Assembly: GCA_029593915.1 (NCBI GenBank)
Contig: CP046147.1
Span: 2,232,001 to 2,296,000, forward strand
DNA length: 64,000 bases
Reading direction: 5' to 3'
Origin: Candidatus Lucifugimonas marina
GTDB lineage: Bacteria; Chloroflexota; Dehalococcoidia; Lucifugimonadales; Lucifugimonadaceae
Part shown: positions 54,723 through 63,689 of the stretch, in pieces
Numbering within the stretch: position 1 is the stretch's first letter
How the letters are laid out: every line of letters begins with the position of its first letter
Made by a program: the position numbers and the translations under genes
Notes under the pieces: model-generated
The model's database searches: none
Seen by the model: only the letters and a program-made list of their open reading frames with translations
What the model was told of the DNA's origin: nothing

Positions 54723-55721
54723 ATGACTCAGTCAGCTACATCGGCTGTTGAGCTTCCGGTCCCAAACATGGAAGTCGGTTCCGACTCGCCCGACTATGTT
54801 GCCGCAACATTTGCTGCCTGCGAGCAACTGGCGAAGACCCACTACGAAAACTTTTCCGTTGGCTCACGCCTACTTCCGAAGCATCTCCGAAAACATTTCT
54901 ACTCGATCTATGCTTTTTCACGAGGTGTTGACGATCTTGGTGATGAAGCGGTGGGCAACCGCCTAGCCCTCCTCGATTTATGGGAGCAACAACTCGAAAG
55001 TTGCTACCCATCTAACTCGAGTCAAAGCATCCCTACCCACCCCTACTTTGTCGCACTCGCCGAAACGATTCGCGAATTCGACATCCCAGTCGAACCGTTC
55101 AAACGGCTTATCGAAGCCAACAGGCGCGACCAGTCGATAACCCGCCACGAAACCTACCAAGACGTGCTCGAATACTGCACGTATTCAGCGAACCCTGTCG
55201 GTCGACTGGTGCTCTTCTTAAGCGGTGTCAGGGATCAGAAGCTTCACGATCTTGCAGACAAGACGTGCACCGGACTTCAGCTTGCTAATTTTTGGCAGGA
55301 TGTGGGGGTCGACATAGAGATCGGCCGAATCTACATTCCGCAAGAAGATCTTGATCGATTCGGTGTAACCGAGGAACAAATCACACAGCGCAGGCATGAC
55401 GACAACTTCGAACAACTAATGCGGTTCGAAGTGGAGCGAGCGCGCGAATTGTTCGTCGAGGGTTACGCGTTGGCCGATCATCTAGATAAATCACTGAGAT
55501 CTGACTTCGCGCTGTTCCTACGTGGTGGGCTCGAAATTCTTCGAGAGATCGAACGCAGCAATTTCACAGTGTTGAACGCCCGTCCTCGAATATCAAAACT
55601 TGGAAAAGCGAAAATATTCGGGTCAACTTGGCTACGTTCCAAATTGTCATCACTCGGAATTCGTCGAATCCCCATCGTCCCGAACAGTGCCTTCAAATCC
55701 GCAGCAAGGCATACTTACTGA
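54723..55721 (+). CDS. hpnC: Squalene synthase HpnC-like (phytoene/squalene synthase family)
   Basis: A 332-residue trans-isoprenyl head-to-head synthase. HYENFSVGSRLLPKHLRK is the HpnC hallmark, followed by the first Asp motif DDLGDE (70-75) and the second in NFWQDVGVDIEIGRIYIP near 190-200. In the three-enzyme route HpnD makes presqualene diphosphate from FPP, HpnC converts it to hydroxysqualene and HpnE reduces that to squalene. The order hpnC-hpnD-hpnE on one strand with gaps of 48 and 3 bp is the standard cluster. No clear RBS precedes the ATG. Confidence 0.9.
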   Translation: MTQSATSAVELPVPNMEVGSDSPDYVAATFAACEQLAKTHYENFSVGSRLLPKHLRKHFYSIYAFSRGVDDLGDEAVGNRLALLDLWEQQLESCYPSNSSQSIPTHPYFVALAETIREFDIPVEPFKRLIEANRRDQSITRHETYQDVLEYCTYSANPVGRLVLFLSGVRDQKLHDLADKTCTGLQLANFWQDVGVDIEIGRIYIPQEDLDRFGVTEEQITQRRHDDNFEQLMRFEVERARELFVEGYALADHLDKSLRSDFALFLRGGLEILREIERSNFTVLNARPRISKLGKAKIFGSTWLRSKLSSLGIRRIPIVPNSAFKSAARHTY

Positions 55722-55769
55722 CCAGCCGCGGGAGTTCGAAACCCAACGCAGCAGTCACTTCAGAACTAA

Positions 55770-56690
55770 ATGCAAGACGAAGCCTCAACACAACAGCAAA
55801 TCGCCGATGCCTACGAAGCTGTAGCAGCATCGACCAAAGCTGCTTCGTCGAATTTCTACTACGCCTTTATCACTCTTCCACCCGACAAACGAAATGCCGT
55901 CTACGCCGGATACTCGTTCTGTCGACTCGCCGACGACATCGTTGATGATGGTGAATATGGCGATAAAACTGGTGAAGCTCTCGACTCTCTTCAAGCCCAT
56001 CTCTCCGCGGCATACGATGGAAATTTTTCAACAAACGGCGACTCACTAGAAATCACTGAAGCGACTCCCGATCTGTGGAGGGCACTCGGCGACACACTCC
56101 ACAAATACCCAATCGATCAACAGCACCTAATAGACGTTGTTGAAGGCTGCCGGATGGATCTTGATGGCACCACTTACGAGACGTGGGATCAGTTAGTCGA
56201 GTATTGCAAACGAGTAGCCAGCGCCACGGGACTCGCGCTGATCGAAGTATTTGGCTACGAGGACGAACGAGCAGTTGAATACGCCGTTGATCTTGGAATA
56301 GCACTTCAGCTAACCAATATCCTCCGAGATATCACCGAAGACCTATCGATTGGTAGGGTCTACCTACCCTCAGAAGAGCTCGCTGAATACGGTGTAACTG
56401 TTGACGACCTTCGTAACAAAAACGTCACGCCAGAATATCTGCGATTTATGAAGTTCCAGGTCGCAAGGGCACGAAAATATCTCGAATCGGGAGTGCGATT
56501 ATTTCCACTCCTCGACAAGCAGTCGCGCCAATGCCCTGAGACTATGACCCAGGTCTACGAAATGCTTCTCGACCGTATCGAGAAGAACAATTTCGATACC
56601 CTCAACCACCGCGCCAGCCTTTCAAAATTCCAGAAATTCAAGTTGCTTTCTGTTATCTGGCTTCGTAGCCGTGGACTCAGGTTCGTTTAG
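55770..56690 (+). CDS. hpnD: Presqualene diphosphate synthase HpnD-like
   Basis: A 306-residue paralogue of the preceding enzyme. SSNFYYAFITLPPDKRNAVY and YSFCRLADDIVDD (first Asp motif at 55-60) mark HpnD, and NILRDITEDLSIGRVYLP near 183-200 is the second motif. It couples two FPP molecules to presqualene diphosphate. Phytoene synthase belongs to the same family, so carotenoid synthesis is the alternative reading. The neighbouring HpnC- and HpnE-like genes favour squalene. It ends 3 bp before hpnE. Confidence 0.88.
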   Translation: MQDEASTQQQIADAYEAVAASTKAASSNFYYAFITLPPDKRNAVYAGYSFCRLADDIVDDGEYGDKTGEALDSLQAHLSAAYDGNFSTNGDSLEITEATPDLWRALGDTLHKYPIDQQHLIDVVEGCRMDLDGTTYETWDQLVEYCKRVASATGLALIEVFGYEDERAVEYAVDLGIALQLTNILRDITEDLSIGRVYLPSEELAEYGVTVDDLRNKNVTPEYLRFMKFQVARARKYLESGVRLFPLLDKQSRQCPETMTQVYEMLLDRIEKNNFDTLNHRASLSKFQKFKLLSVIWLRSRGLRFV

Positions 56691-56693
56691 CCC

Positions 56694-58061
56694 ATGCCTA
56701 CACGAACCGTAGTCATCATTGGCGGCGGTATCGCCGGACTCGCCACCGCGGTACGGCTTATCCAGAACGGCATCAGGCCGATTGTCCTTGAGAAAAGACC
56801 GTTTCTCGGTGGTAGAGCGTTTTCGTTTATCGACAAGGACTCGGGAGAAGAAATCGATAACGGTCAACATGTGTTTGTGGGCGCCTGTGACCAGTTCCAG
56901 CAGTACATCACCGACATTGGAGCTTCGAACCAAATCCAACTCGAAGAACGCATCGGTTTTCCTGTCCTAAAGAACGGCAAAACCAGCTGGCTAAAAGCTC
57001 GAAAGCTTCCGGGCGTACTTGCGAATTTATCAGCCCTCCTCGGATACAAGCATGTCGGCCTGACAGGGAAGTTAAGAATTCTGTGGGGCTTGCTCAGCAT
57101 CAAGCTCACAAGGCTCAACAAGAACTCGGCGCACGATCTGCTCACGTTTGACGATTGGCTTCGCGACCACGCCCAAAGTGACGAGACAATCCGCAATTTT
57201 TGGAATCTCATCATTTTGCCTTCGCTGAACGACGACATCACGGGAGTCAGCGCCCACACCGGAATCGAACTGTTCAAAGTAGCGCTTCTAGGCGCAGCTC
57301 AAAATCCTGCCATGGGAATTCCGCTTGCAGGCTTATCGACGCTCGTCGGCGAAAACGCCAAAAATTTCATCGAATCTAACGGCGGCGAAATTCGTACGGG
57401 AATAGACGTTGAATCGTTGCACATTGAGAGAGGCCAAATCACCGGCGTGCGTACGACGGGTGATGAGTTGATCGAAGGCGAGGCAGTCGTTTCCGCAGTC
57501 CCAGCGGCTGCCATGAATTCGCTTATTCCCGGTGGCAGCGACGGGCAAGACGACTTCTTCACACCAGCCGAATCGGTACGAACCGCCCCTATTGTTGCCG
57601 TTCACATCTGGTACGACAGACCGGTGCTCACAGAAAAATTCGTTGCAACTCTCGACTCTCTGCTCCAGTGGGTATTCAACGACACCGACTTAAAATCTCG
57701 CAACGAAGCTGGCCAACACGTAGTGATCTCGCTTAGTGGTGCATGGGAATGGCAAGACCGCTCGAAACAAGAACTTCGAGACATTTTCACTTTAGAGATG
57801 GAAAAAGCGTTTCCTGCTGCCGGCAAAGCAAAAATCACAAAATTCACAATCGTGAAAATGCTGGAAGCAACATTCCGGGTCGAGCCGGGCTCTCAAAAAC
57901 GCCGGCTTTCGCAGCGAACTCCACTCCCCGGCTTCTACCTCGCGGGCGATTGGACCGATACCGGTTGGCCATCAACTATGGAATCGGCTGTTCGAAGCGG
58001 TAACCTTGCGGCTGAATACATCGTCGAAGACATACGTACCGGCGACCAGCCAACCCTTTAG
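56694..58061 (+). CDS. hpnE: Hydroxysqualene dehydroxylase HpnE-like FAD enzyme
   Basis: A 455-residue FAD amine-oxidase/desaturase-fold enzyme. The dinucleotide motif GGGIAGLATA is at 6-15, followed by LEKRPFLGGRAFSF and the HpnE-typical EEIDNGQHVFVGACDQF. The C-terminal FAD contact is LAGDWTDTGWPSTMESAVRSG. It reduces hydroxysqualene to squalene, completing the HpnCDE route. It follows hpnD by 3 bp. Related phytoene desaturases share the fold, but the DNGQH motif points to HpnE. Confidence 0.9.
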   Translation: MPTRTVVIIGGGIAGLATAVRLIQNGIRPIVLEKRPFLGGRAFSFIDKDSGEEIDNGQHVFVGACDQFQQYITDIGASNQIQLEERIGFPVLKNGKTSWLKARKLPGVLANLSALLGYKHVGLTGKLRILWGLLSIKLTRLNKNSAHDLLTFDDWLRDHAQSDETIRNFWNLIILPSLNDDITGVSAHTGIELFKVALLGAAQNPAMGIPLAGLSTLVGENAKNFIESNGGEIRTGIDVESLHIERGQITGVRTTGDELIEGEAVVSAVPAAAMNSLIPGGSDGQDDFFTPAESVRTAPIVAVHIWYDRPVLTEKFVATLDSLLQWVFNDTDLKSRNEAGQHVVISLSGAWEWQDRSKQELRDIFTLEMEKAFPAAGKAKITKFTIVKMLEATFRVEPGSQKRRLSQRTPLPGFYLAGDWTDTGWPSTMESAVRSGNLAAEYIVEDIRTGDQPTL

Positions 58062-58092
58062 CAGCTTGTAAATCAGGCTCAGGCGTAGCCAA

Positions 58093-59613
58093 GTGACCTC
58101 CGACACACGGCCCGATCACTACATCGCAATCGACTTCGGCACCAGTCACATAACCGTGGCTGTGGGCAGAGCGACAGGTGCGCAACTTTCGTCGATTAAA
58201 GCCCCGATCAAATATTTCACCCCAACTGAAGGCCCGCGCACCGGGCTTGAGTTTGATCCTGCTGAAACGCTGAAACTTGTGATCACCACGATCCAATCTG
58301 CAATTGGTGCTGCCGATGTTTCACCAGATGATATTTCGGGTATCGGTGTTACTTCCCAAAGACAAGGTTTGGTACTCCTAAATCTTGAAGGAGCGCCGAT
58401 CTATGCGGGTCCAAGCCGTGACCTGCGGGCGACCGCTGAGGGTGTAGAAATCGACGCGAATGCACTGGTCGATATATGGGAATTGACCGGGCACGGTCCG
58501 GGAATAAAAACCGGCTGGGCACGGTTGAAATGGTTCGCCGCAAATAAGCCAGAAATATACGAGCGAACACGAACGATTTGCAGCATTGCCGATTGGTTAA
58601 TTCTCGAACTAACCGGCGAATTGCTCATGGAAGAGACCCTCGCCGTCGAATCGGGATTAGCTATGGTCGCAACAGGCGATCCAGCAAACGCCCTCGCTCC
58701 AGCCTTCAATCTGCCCGACGTTCAACTACCGCAGACATGCCCCCCAGGCACGGCGGTTGGCAAACTCAAAAAGATATTCTCCGATCCCCTCGGAATTCCC
58801 ACAAACACGCCTGTTGTGGCGTGCGGTCCCGACGCTCAATCAGGGCTCATCGGATTCGGTGCGCAACTACCGAACTCTGTAGGAATCATGTCGGGGTGGA
58901 GCACCACTTGCCAGCGAGTGACTGAACGTCCCGTTTTCGATGACACACGGGCACTCTGGACGGGCCGACACGTTATTGAAAATCGATGGGTACTTGATGG
59001 CAACGCTGGCGAAACGGGCAGCACATACCAGTGGCTGCTGTCACTACTCTACGGCTCACTCGATAATGTCGAAGTGATGAAGGCAATTGACGAACCTCTC
59101 GGCAAGATCGAGCCGGGCTCGAACGACGTCACAACCTATCTAGGTCCTTCATTAATTCACTCCGCTAACGACATAGAACGAACGGGAGGGTTCCTCTTTC
59201 CAATTCCTGCTTCTCACGACCCGCCAGACCGATTCGATATAGCGCGTTCAGCCCTCGATAGTTTTGCGTTCGCTATCCGCTACAACATCGAACGACTGAA
59301 CAGCTTCCGTGGTCCCGCTTTGAGTATTTCCGCGGGTGGCGGAATGCTCAAATCTGAATCGTTCCGAGAAATCCTCGTCAACGTTCTAGACTGCGAAATA
59401 GGAATAGCCGAATCAGGAGAGACGAACTCGCTCGGCACCATTTCGCAGGTAGCGGCAAGTGTTGGCAAAGGCCCATCACTTGCCGAGTACGCAGCTATCA
59501 GGGCGACAGAGCTAAGCAAGTACGAGCCGAACCCAACACACGCCGCCATATACGACAATCTATATTCAGAATGGCGACACAAAGAGCGAATGCTCAGCCA
59601 GCTTGAACTGTAA
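58093..59613 (+). CDS. FGGY family carbohydrate kinase
   Basis: A 506-residue sugar kinase of the FGGY family. IAIDFGTSHITVAVG is the first phosphate loop, GIGVTSQRQGLVLLN the sugar-contact region, CGPDAQSGLIGFGA the catalytic-Asp segment and LSISAGGGMLKSESF the ATP-binding loop. It phosphorylates a keto- or polyol sugar with ATP; xylulose, ribulose and fuculose are typical substrates. A class II aldolase gene follows at once, which fits a kinase/aldolase pair such as fuculose or ribulose breakdown. The start is GTG at 58093. It may be transcribed from the hpn promoter, being 31 bp behind hpnE. Confidence 0.85.
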   Translation: MTSDTRPDHYIAIDFGTSHITVAVGRATGAQLSSIKAPIKYFTPTEGPRTGLEFDPAETLKLVITTIQSAIGAADVSPDDISGIGVTSQRQGLVLLNLEGAPIYAGPSRDLRATAEGVEIDANALVDIWELTGHGPGIKTGWARLKWFAANKPEIYERTRTICSIADWLILELTGELLMEETLAVESGLAMVATGDPANALAPAFNLPDVQLPQTCPPGTAVGKLKKIFSDPLGIPTNTPVVACGPDAQSGLIGFGAQLPNSVGIMSGWSTTCQRVTERPVFDDTRALWTGRHVIENRWVLDGNAGETGSTYQWLLSLLYGSLDNVEVMKAIDEPLGKIEPGSNDVTTYLGPSLIHSANDIERTGGFLFPIPASHDPPDRFDIARSALDSFAFAIRYNIERLNSFRGPALSISAGGGMLKSESFREILVNVLDCEIGIAESGETNSLGTISQVAASVGKGPSLAEYAAIRATELSKYEPNPTHAAIYDNLYSEWRHKERMLSQLEL

Positions 59614-59629
59614 GGAACCATCACTCGAT

Positions 59630-60298
59630 ATGAATTGGCAGGATCAACGACAAGAGTTGGTAGATACGATGCGAAAGCTTGATCAACTTGGCATGGTCTC
59701 AGGGTCGAGCGGAAACGCTTCGGTTAGGCTTCCAGCATCGGGAACGCAGAAGAAACTATTCCTTGTCACGCCTGCTGGGGTTTCCTACGACACTCTTACC
59801 GCTGAGCAAATAGTGCTTGTAGATGACGACATGAATCCTGTAGGCAACACTGCCGAATCGCCCACATCGGAAGCTCTTCTTCACAAGGCGGTTTACGATC
59901 AACGGCGTGATGTAGAAGCCATCATTCACACTCACTCTGTCTACGCCAGCGTTCAAGCTGTGAAAGCAGAAGCTATCCCACCAATAATCGATGAAATGGT
60001 CGTGTACATAGGTGGCACTATCGAAGTTTCTGAATACGGGTTCCCGGGAACTCCAGAGCTGGCCGAGAATTCACTAAAAGCCCTTGGCGACAAGCGAGCC
60101 GCCATCATTCGCAATCACGGTATGTTCGCTGTCGCCGACACCTTAAAGGAATCACTGCGAGTAGCTGAATTGGTCGAACGTGTCGCCAAGATCTATGTCA
60201 ACGCGAAGATGTCAGGCACGATCATTCCGGTTCCAGATCACGCCGTTGAAGCTGAACGAGAGATGTATCTCACACGCACCGGCCTGAAACTAACTTAG
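59630..60298 (+). CDS. Class II aldolase/adducin family protein (FucA/AraD-like)
   Basis: A 222-residue zinc aldolase. SGSSGNASVRLP is the phosphate-binding loop and PTSEALLH carries the catalytic Glu. IIHTHSVYAS supplies two zinc His and IRNHGMFAVA the third. The family includes L-fuculose-phosphate aldolase and L-ribulose-phosphate 4-epimerase. ATG at 59630 follows AAGGA that overlaps the kinase stop codon, so coupling with the FGGY kinase is likely. Together they probably phosphorylate and split a deoxy- or pentulose sugar into dihydroxyacetone phosphate and an aldehyde. Confidence 0.9.
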   Translation: MNWQDQRQELVDTMRKLDQLGMVSGSSGNASVRLPASGTQKKLFLVTPAGVSYDTLTAEQIVLVDDDMNPVGNTAESPTSEALLHKAVYDQRRDVEAIIHTHSVYASVQAVKAEAIPPIIDEMVVYIGGTIEVSEYGFPGTPELAENSLKALGDKRAAIIRNHGMFAVADTLKESLRVAELVERVAKIYVNAKMSGTIIPVPDHAVEAEREMYLTRTGLKLT

Positions 60299-60331
60299 CC
60301 AGAGCCGACTAAGTACTTAAGGAGAGTGACA

Positions 60332-60709
60332 ATGCCGCTCGTACCAGCATTTATTCTCAGGCGCCTTTATGTGAAAAGCAGCCTTCACAACACAACCGGC
60401 GGCTGGAGCTTCACCCTCCGCAATTCGCTTGGTTCTGGTTACGCAACGGGCTTAGTACCGCTAAAGCTCGACGAAGCAACTGAAATACCTATGGCTAAAA
60501 CTTGGTTCATAGATGGGGAAAGCGGCGACACGATTACTTTCGACCAAGTAACCGATCAAAATACTTTCGGTTTGAAAATGAACAAGGAGATCGAAATCAA
60601 CGTCGACGGCAAACCGTTACCGCCAGGTGAACACATCGTGTACTTCGGATGCATCGTCCCGGGGATAGGTCAAATAGGATTCGATTTCACAGACATGGTT
60701 CCGAGTTAG
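60332..60709 (+). CDS. Conserved small protein of unknown function
   Basis: A 125-residue protein I do not recognise. It starts PLVPAFILRRLYVKSSL and is rich in short beta strands (GWSFTLRNSL, IEINVDGKPLPPGEHIVYFG), with no signal peptide, membrane segment or metal motif. ATG at 60332 has AAGGAG 7 nt upstream, an excellent site, so it is clearly expressed. It lies 33 bp behind the aldolase gene and 234 bp before the siroheme decarboxylase gene. The composition suggests a compact beta-sandwich or propeller-blade-like domain. Function unknown. Confidence 0.65.
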   Translation: MPLVPAFILRRLYVKSSLHNTTGGWSFTLRNSLGSGYATGLVPLKLDEATEIPMAKTWFIDGESGDTITFDQVTDQNTFGLKMNKEIEINVDGKPLPPGEHIVYFGCIVPGIGQIGFDFTDMVPS

Positions 60710-60943
60710 GCTGCGGGACTTTTATGCATACTTTTGCACAAAAGCAATTCATTTGTATTTTTTGAATGGAAGACCACACCCATGACGCGGGGCTGATTTC
60801 CTCACATAGTTCAGTGATTCAGGCAGGTACAGATTCATCTGACACTGAGATACAATTCATTACCAGAGCAACCACTATTGCTTTCTTCGGCGACCACCAA
60901 ATTACGACGAGGATTGCACCGGCAAATAGAACAGCGAGAAATA

Positions 60944-61981
60944 ATGCCATTCGATGAGTTTGACCCGATAGATCGCGAGATCATGAACACGATTCAAGCA
61001 GCCTTTCCACTGGTTGCTGAACCGTACAAGGCGATAGCCGATACTGTTGGAACCACCGAGCAAGACGTAATCGATCGAATCGACGGTCTTAGGAAGAAGA
61101 ATGTAGTCCGACAGATCGGTGCGATTTTTGACACCCGAAAGCTCAAGTATCAGTCGATGCTTGTTGCAATGCAGTTCCCAGACGACAAGCTCGATAAGGC
61201 AGCCCGCTTCCTAAATAGGCACCCGGGAATCAGTCACAACTACGAGCGAGACGGGCATTTCAATCTCTGGTTCACTATTGCAGTTCCGCCCGACCGTTCT
61301 CTTGAAGGTGAAGTCGAAAAACTCGGTGTGCTTACCGGAGCCACTTCAACTCGGCTTTTGCCAACGATTAAATTTTTCAAAATCGGTGTGAACTTCGACA
61401 TGGTGAAGGGTAAATCTAACGCCACCGAAGGCTACCGACCCGATGATCAAGGGACAACGAGCACAACTTCGCCTGATGTCACTCAGGACATCATCGATTA
61501 CGTGAAAGTGATGCAAGAAGATCTCGCACCTGTTTCACGACCGTTCGATTCGATGGCTGAAAAGCTGGGCATGACGGTCGACGAGATGTTTGCCCGAGCC
61601 GACGAACTTGTAGAGCAGAAGTTGATGCGCCGATACAGCGCAGTGCTGCACCACCGACGTGCCGGCTTCTCATCAAACGCAATGATCGTTTGGAAAGTTC
61701 CAGAAGAACGCTCTGAAGAAATCGGAACAATAATGGCGCAGCATCCAGCGGTTACGCATTGCTACCAGCGCCCAACATATGAAGACTGGCCATATTCACA
61801 CTTCACGATGGTCCACGGAACATCGGAAGAAGAATGTGAACGATTCGGAAATGAGATAGCCGAATCGACTGGCATGGATGAACGAGCGCTGGTTTACAGC
61901 CTTCGTGAATACAAAAAGACTCGAGTACGTTACTTCGTCGAAGACGAATTCGTAGTCGACGAACTACAGCCAATCGGCTGA
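60944..61981 (+). CDS. ahbAB: Siroheme decarboxylase, AhbA-AhbB fusion
   Basis: A 345-residue Lrp/AsnC-like protein made of two homologous halves. The first has FPLVAEPYKAIADTVG (HTH), VVRQIGAIFDTRKLKY and SHNYERDGHFNLWFT. The second has VSRPFDSMAEKLGM, MRRYSAVLHHRRAGFSSNAM, THCYQRPTYEDWPYSHFTM and EYKKTRVRYF. These match AhbA and AhbB (NirD/NirL relatives), which decarboxylate siroheme to 12,18-didecarboxysiroheme. That intermediate feeds either the alternative heme route (AhbC, AhbD) or heme d1. The gene stands ahead of siroheme-pathway genes. ATG at 60944 is chosen; the RBS is weak, and upstream codons to 60878 are open. Confidence 0.88.
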   Translation: MPFDEFDPIDREIMNTIQAAFPLVAEPYKAIADTVGTTEQDVIDRIDGLRKKNVVRQIGAIFDTRKLKYQSMLVAMQFPDDKLDKAARFLNRHPGISHNYERDGHFNLWFTIAVPPDRSLEGEVEKLGVLTGATSTRLLPTIKFFKIGVNFDMVKGKSNATEGYRPDDQGTTSTTSPDVTQDIIDYVKVMQEDLAPVSRPFDSMAEKLGMTVDEMFARADELVEQKLMRRYSAVLHHRRAGFSSNAMIVWKVPEERSEEIGTIMAQHPAVTHCYQRPTYEDWPYSHFTMVHGTSEEECERFGNEIAESTGMDERALVYSLREYKKTRVRYFVEDEFVVDELQPIG

Positions 61982-62033
61982 GCTCACCGCTAATACCACT
62001 CGAAACCCACCCAACACAGAACTGGAGACCACT

Positions 62034-62744
62034 GTGCCGCGTTATTACGGAATGTACCTCGACGTTAAAGACCGCCTAGGAATTGTTTTCGGCGGCGACG
62101 CCCACGAAGGCGAACGCAAAGTTAATTACCTGCTGGAATGTGGCGCGAACGTAAAACTGTTCAGTCCCGACAACGAAATTTCACCGGGACTCCGCAGCAA
62201 GGCCGACGCCAGCGAGATCGAATGGATCGACCGTAAATACCAACCTGGCGACTTAGCTGGTGCGTGGATCGTTATAGTTGCCGACACTTCGTCGATGGAT
62301 ACTAACGAAGCAATTTCAAAAGAAGCCACCGAGCGAAACATTCTGCTCAATGTTATGGACGTGACTCCACTTTGCACTTGGATCGCTCCCGCATTGATCC
62401 ATCGCAATGATGTCACGCTCGCAGTGTCGACAGCCGGGTCCAGTCCAGCGTTGGCACGGCGCCTACGAGAAGAAATCACATCCGACTCGTGCCAGTGCAT
62501 GCGCTGGGCCAATGTGGGTCCAATACTCACCGAAGCAAGAAAAACAGTTAGAAGTCAAAATATTGTGTGCTGCCCAGAAAAATGGCAGTGGTTCATGACT
62601 CCGGAATGGCTCGACAAAGCAGAAAAGTCTGACAGCGAAAAAGCAAAATCCGAATTAATCGAAGGCATTAAGAGCGTTGCATGCAAATCTTGCGCGCCGT
62701 TTGGCTCATGTCAACGAATTGAAACACCTCTACCTACGCATTAG
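62034..62744 (+). CDS. Precorrin-2 dehydrogenase / sirohydrochlorin ferrochelatase (CysG-N/Met8-like)
   Basis: A 236-residue enzyme. The Rossmann N-terminal domain reads YYGMYLDVKDRLGIVFGGD then GERKVNYLLECGANVKLFSP. VADTSSMDTNEAISKEATE and LAVSTAGSSPALARRLREE are the family's further motifs. It oxidises precorrin-2 with NAD and may insert iron to form siroheme. The C-terminal ~80 residues are odd: seven Cys in SCQCMRW, IVCCPEKW and ACKSCAPFGSC, not a normal part of the family. The start is GTG at 62034 with GGAG 8 nt before it. It follows ahbAB by 52 bp and precedes hemC by 24 bp. Confidence 0.88.
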   Translation: MPRYYGMYLDVKDRLGIVFGGDAHEGERKVNYLLECGANVKLFSPDNEISPGLRSKADASEIEWIDRKYQPGDLAGAWIVIVADTSSMDTNEAISKEATERNILLNVMDVTPLCTWIAPALIHRNDVTLAVSTAGSSPALARRLREEITSDSCQCMRWANVGPILTEARKTVRSQNIVCCPEKWQWFMTPEWLDKAEKSDSEKAKSELIEGIKSVACKSCAPFGSCQRIETPLPTH

Positions 62745-62768
62745 CGATGCACATAAGACGGGCAAGAG

Positions 62769-63686
62769 ATGTTGATTAAAATCGGAACTCGCGGAAGCGA
62801 TCTAGCACTCACGCAGACCGGTCACGTAGTCGACGCACTCAAAGAAGCCAACCCTGAAACTGAATTCGAAATCGTTGTAATCAAAACAACGGGTGACAAA
62901 GATCAGCGTCAGAACTTGGCGGCTCTCGGTGTCGGTGTGTTTGTTCGTGAATTGGAATCGGCGCTGCTCGACAATCGGGTCGATCTCGCTGTGCACAGCC
63001 TCAAAGACATGCCATCGGCACTACCAACCGAATTCGCACTTGCCGCAGTTCCTTATCGAGAAGATCCCCGAGACGCTTTCATCAGCCGAAACGGGGAAAC
63101 TTTAGAAGAACTTGCGGCAGGCTCACGGGTAGCAACCGGAAGTGCTCGGCGCCAAGCGCTGGTCAAAAACATTCGACCTGACCTCGTAGTGGAGTCGCTC
63201 CGTGGAAACGTTCCAACTCGGCTTGCCAAGCTCGACGAGCCAGACGGACCCGATGCAGTGATTCTTGCGACAGCGGGACTCAATCGCCTCGGCTTAAGCG
63301 ATCGTGTGACTCAACATCTGTCTTGCTCTAACTTTGTTTCGGCAGTCGGACAAGGTGCACTCGCCCTCGAAACTCGTGCAGGCGACGAGCGAACAATTGC
63401 CGCTGCAGCAAAACTGAATCACCCGGGTACGCTGATGGAAGTAACTGCCGAACGTGCGTTTCTAGAAGTGATCGGTGGCGGTTGCTCGGCATCGGTTTCT
63501 GCACACGCAAAAATCCGAGGTGAGCGGCTCGAATTCTCAGCATTCGCCTCAACGCCCGATGGCACAAAAATCATTCGGGAGAGCTTCGTCGATAACGCAG
63601 CCGACTCCGTCGAACTGGGTCGCCAGTTCGGGAAACTGTTTGTCGAACGCGGCGCCCGAGAACTGGTCGCCGGAGACTCGGAGTAA
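62769..63686 (+). CDS. hemC: Porphobilinogen deaminase
   Basis: A 305-residue hydroxymethylbilane synthase. IGTRGSDLALTQTGHVVDAL at the N-terminus, HSLKDMPSALP, SARRQALVKNIRPDL with RGNVPTRLAKLD, and Cys in IGGGCSASVSAHA near 239 that carries the dipyrromethane cofactor are all present. It joins four porphobilinogens to hydroxymethylbilane. Length is normal. The next gene starts 3 bp after its stop, so the tetrapyrrole genes are an operon. Confidence 0.97.
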   Translation: MLIKIGTRGSDLALTQTGHVVDALKEANPETEFEIVVIKTTGDKDQRQNLAALGVGVFVRELESALLDNRVDLAVHSLKDMPSALPTEFALAAVPYREDPRDAFISRNGETLEELAAGSRVATGSARRQALVKNIRPDLVVESLRGNVPTRLAKLDEPDGPDAVILATAGLNRLGLSDRVTQHLSCSNFVSAVGQGALALETRAGDERTIAAAAKLNHPGTLMEVTAERAFLEVIGGGCSASVSAHAKIRGERLEFSAFASTPDGTKIIRESFVDNAADSVELGRQFGKLFVERGARELVAGDSE

Positions 63687-63689
63687 CCG

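Noticed and set aside
60766..60957. A 63-codon open frame in the spacer before ahbAB
   Set aside because: It has no RBS, no motif, and overlaps the chosen ahbAB start; the composition is not protein-like.
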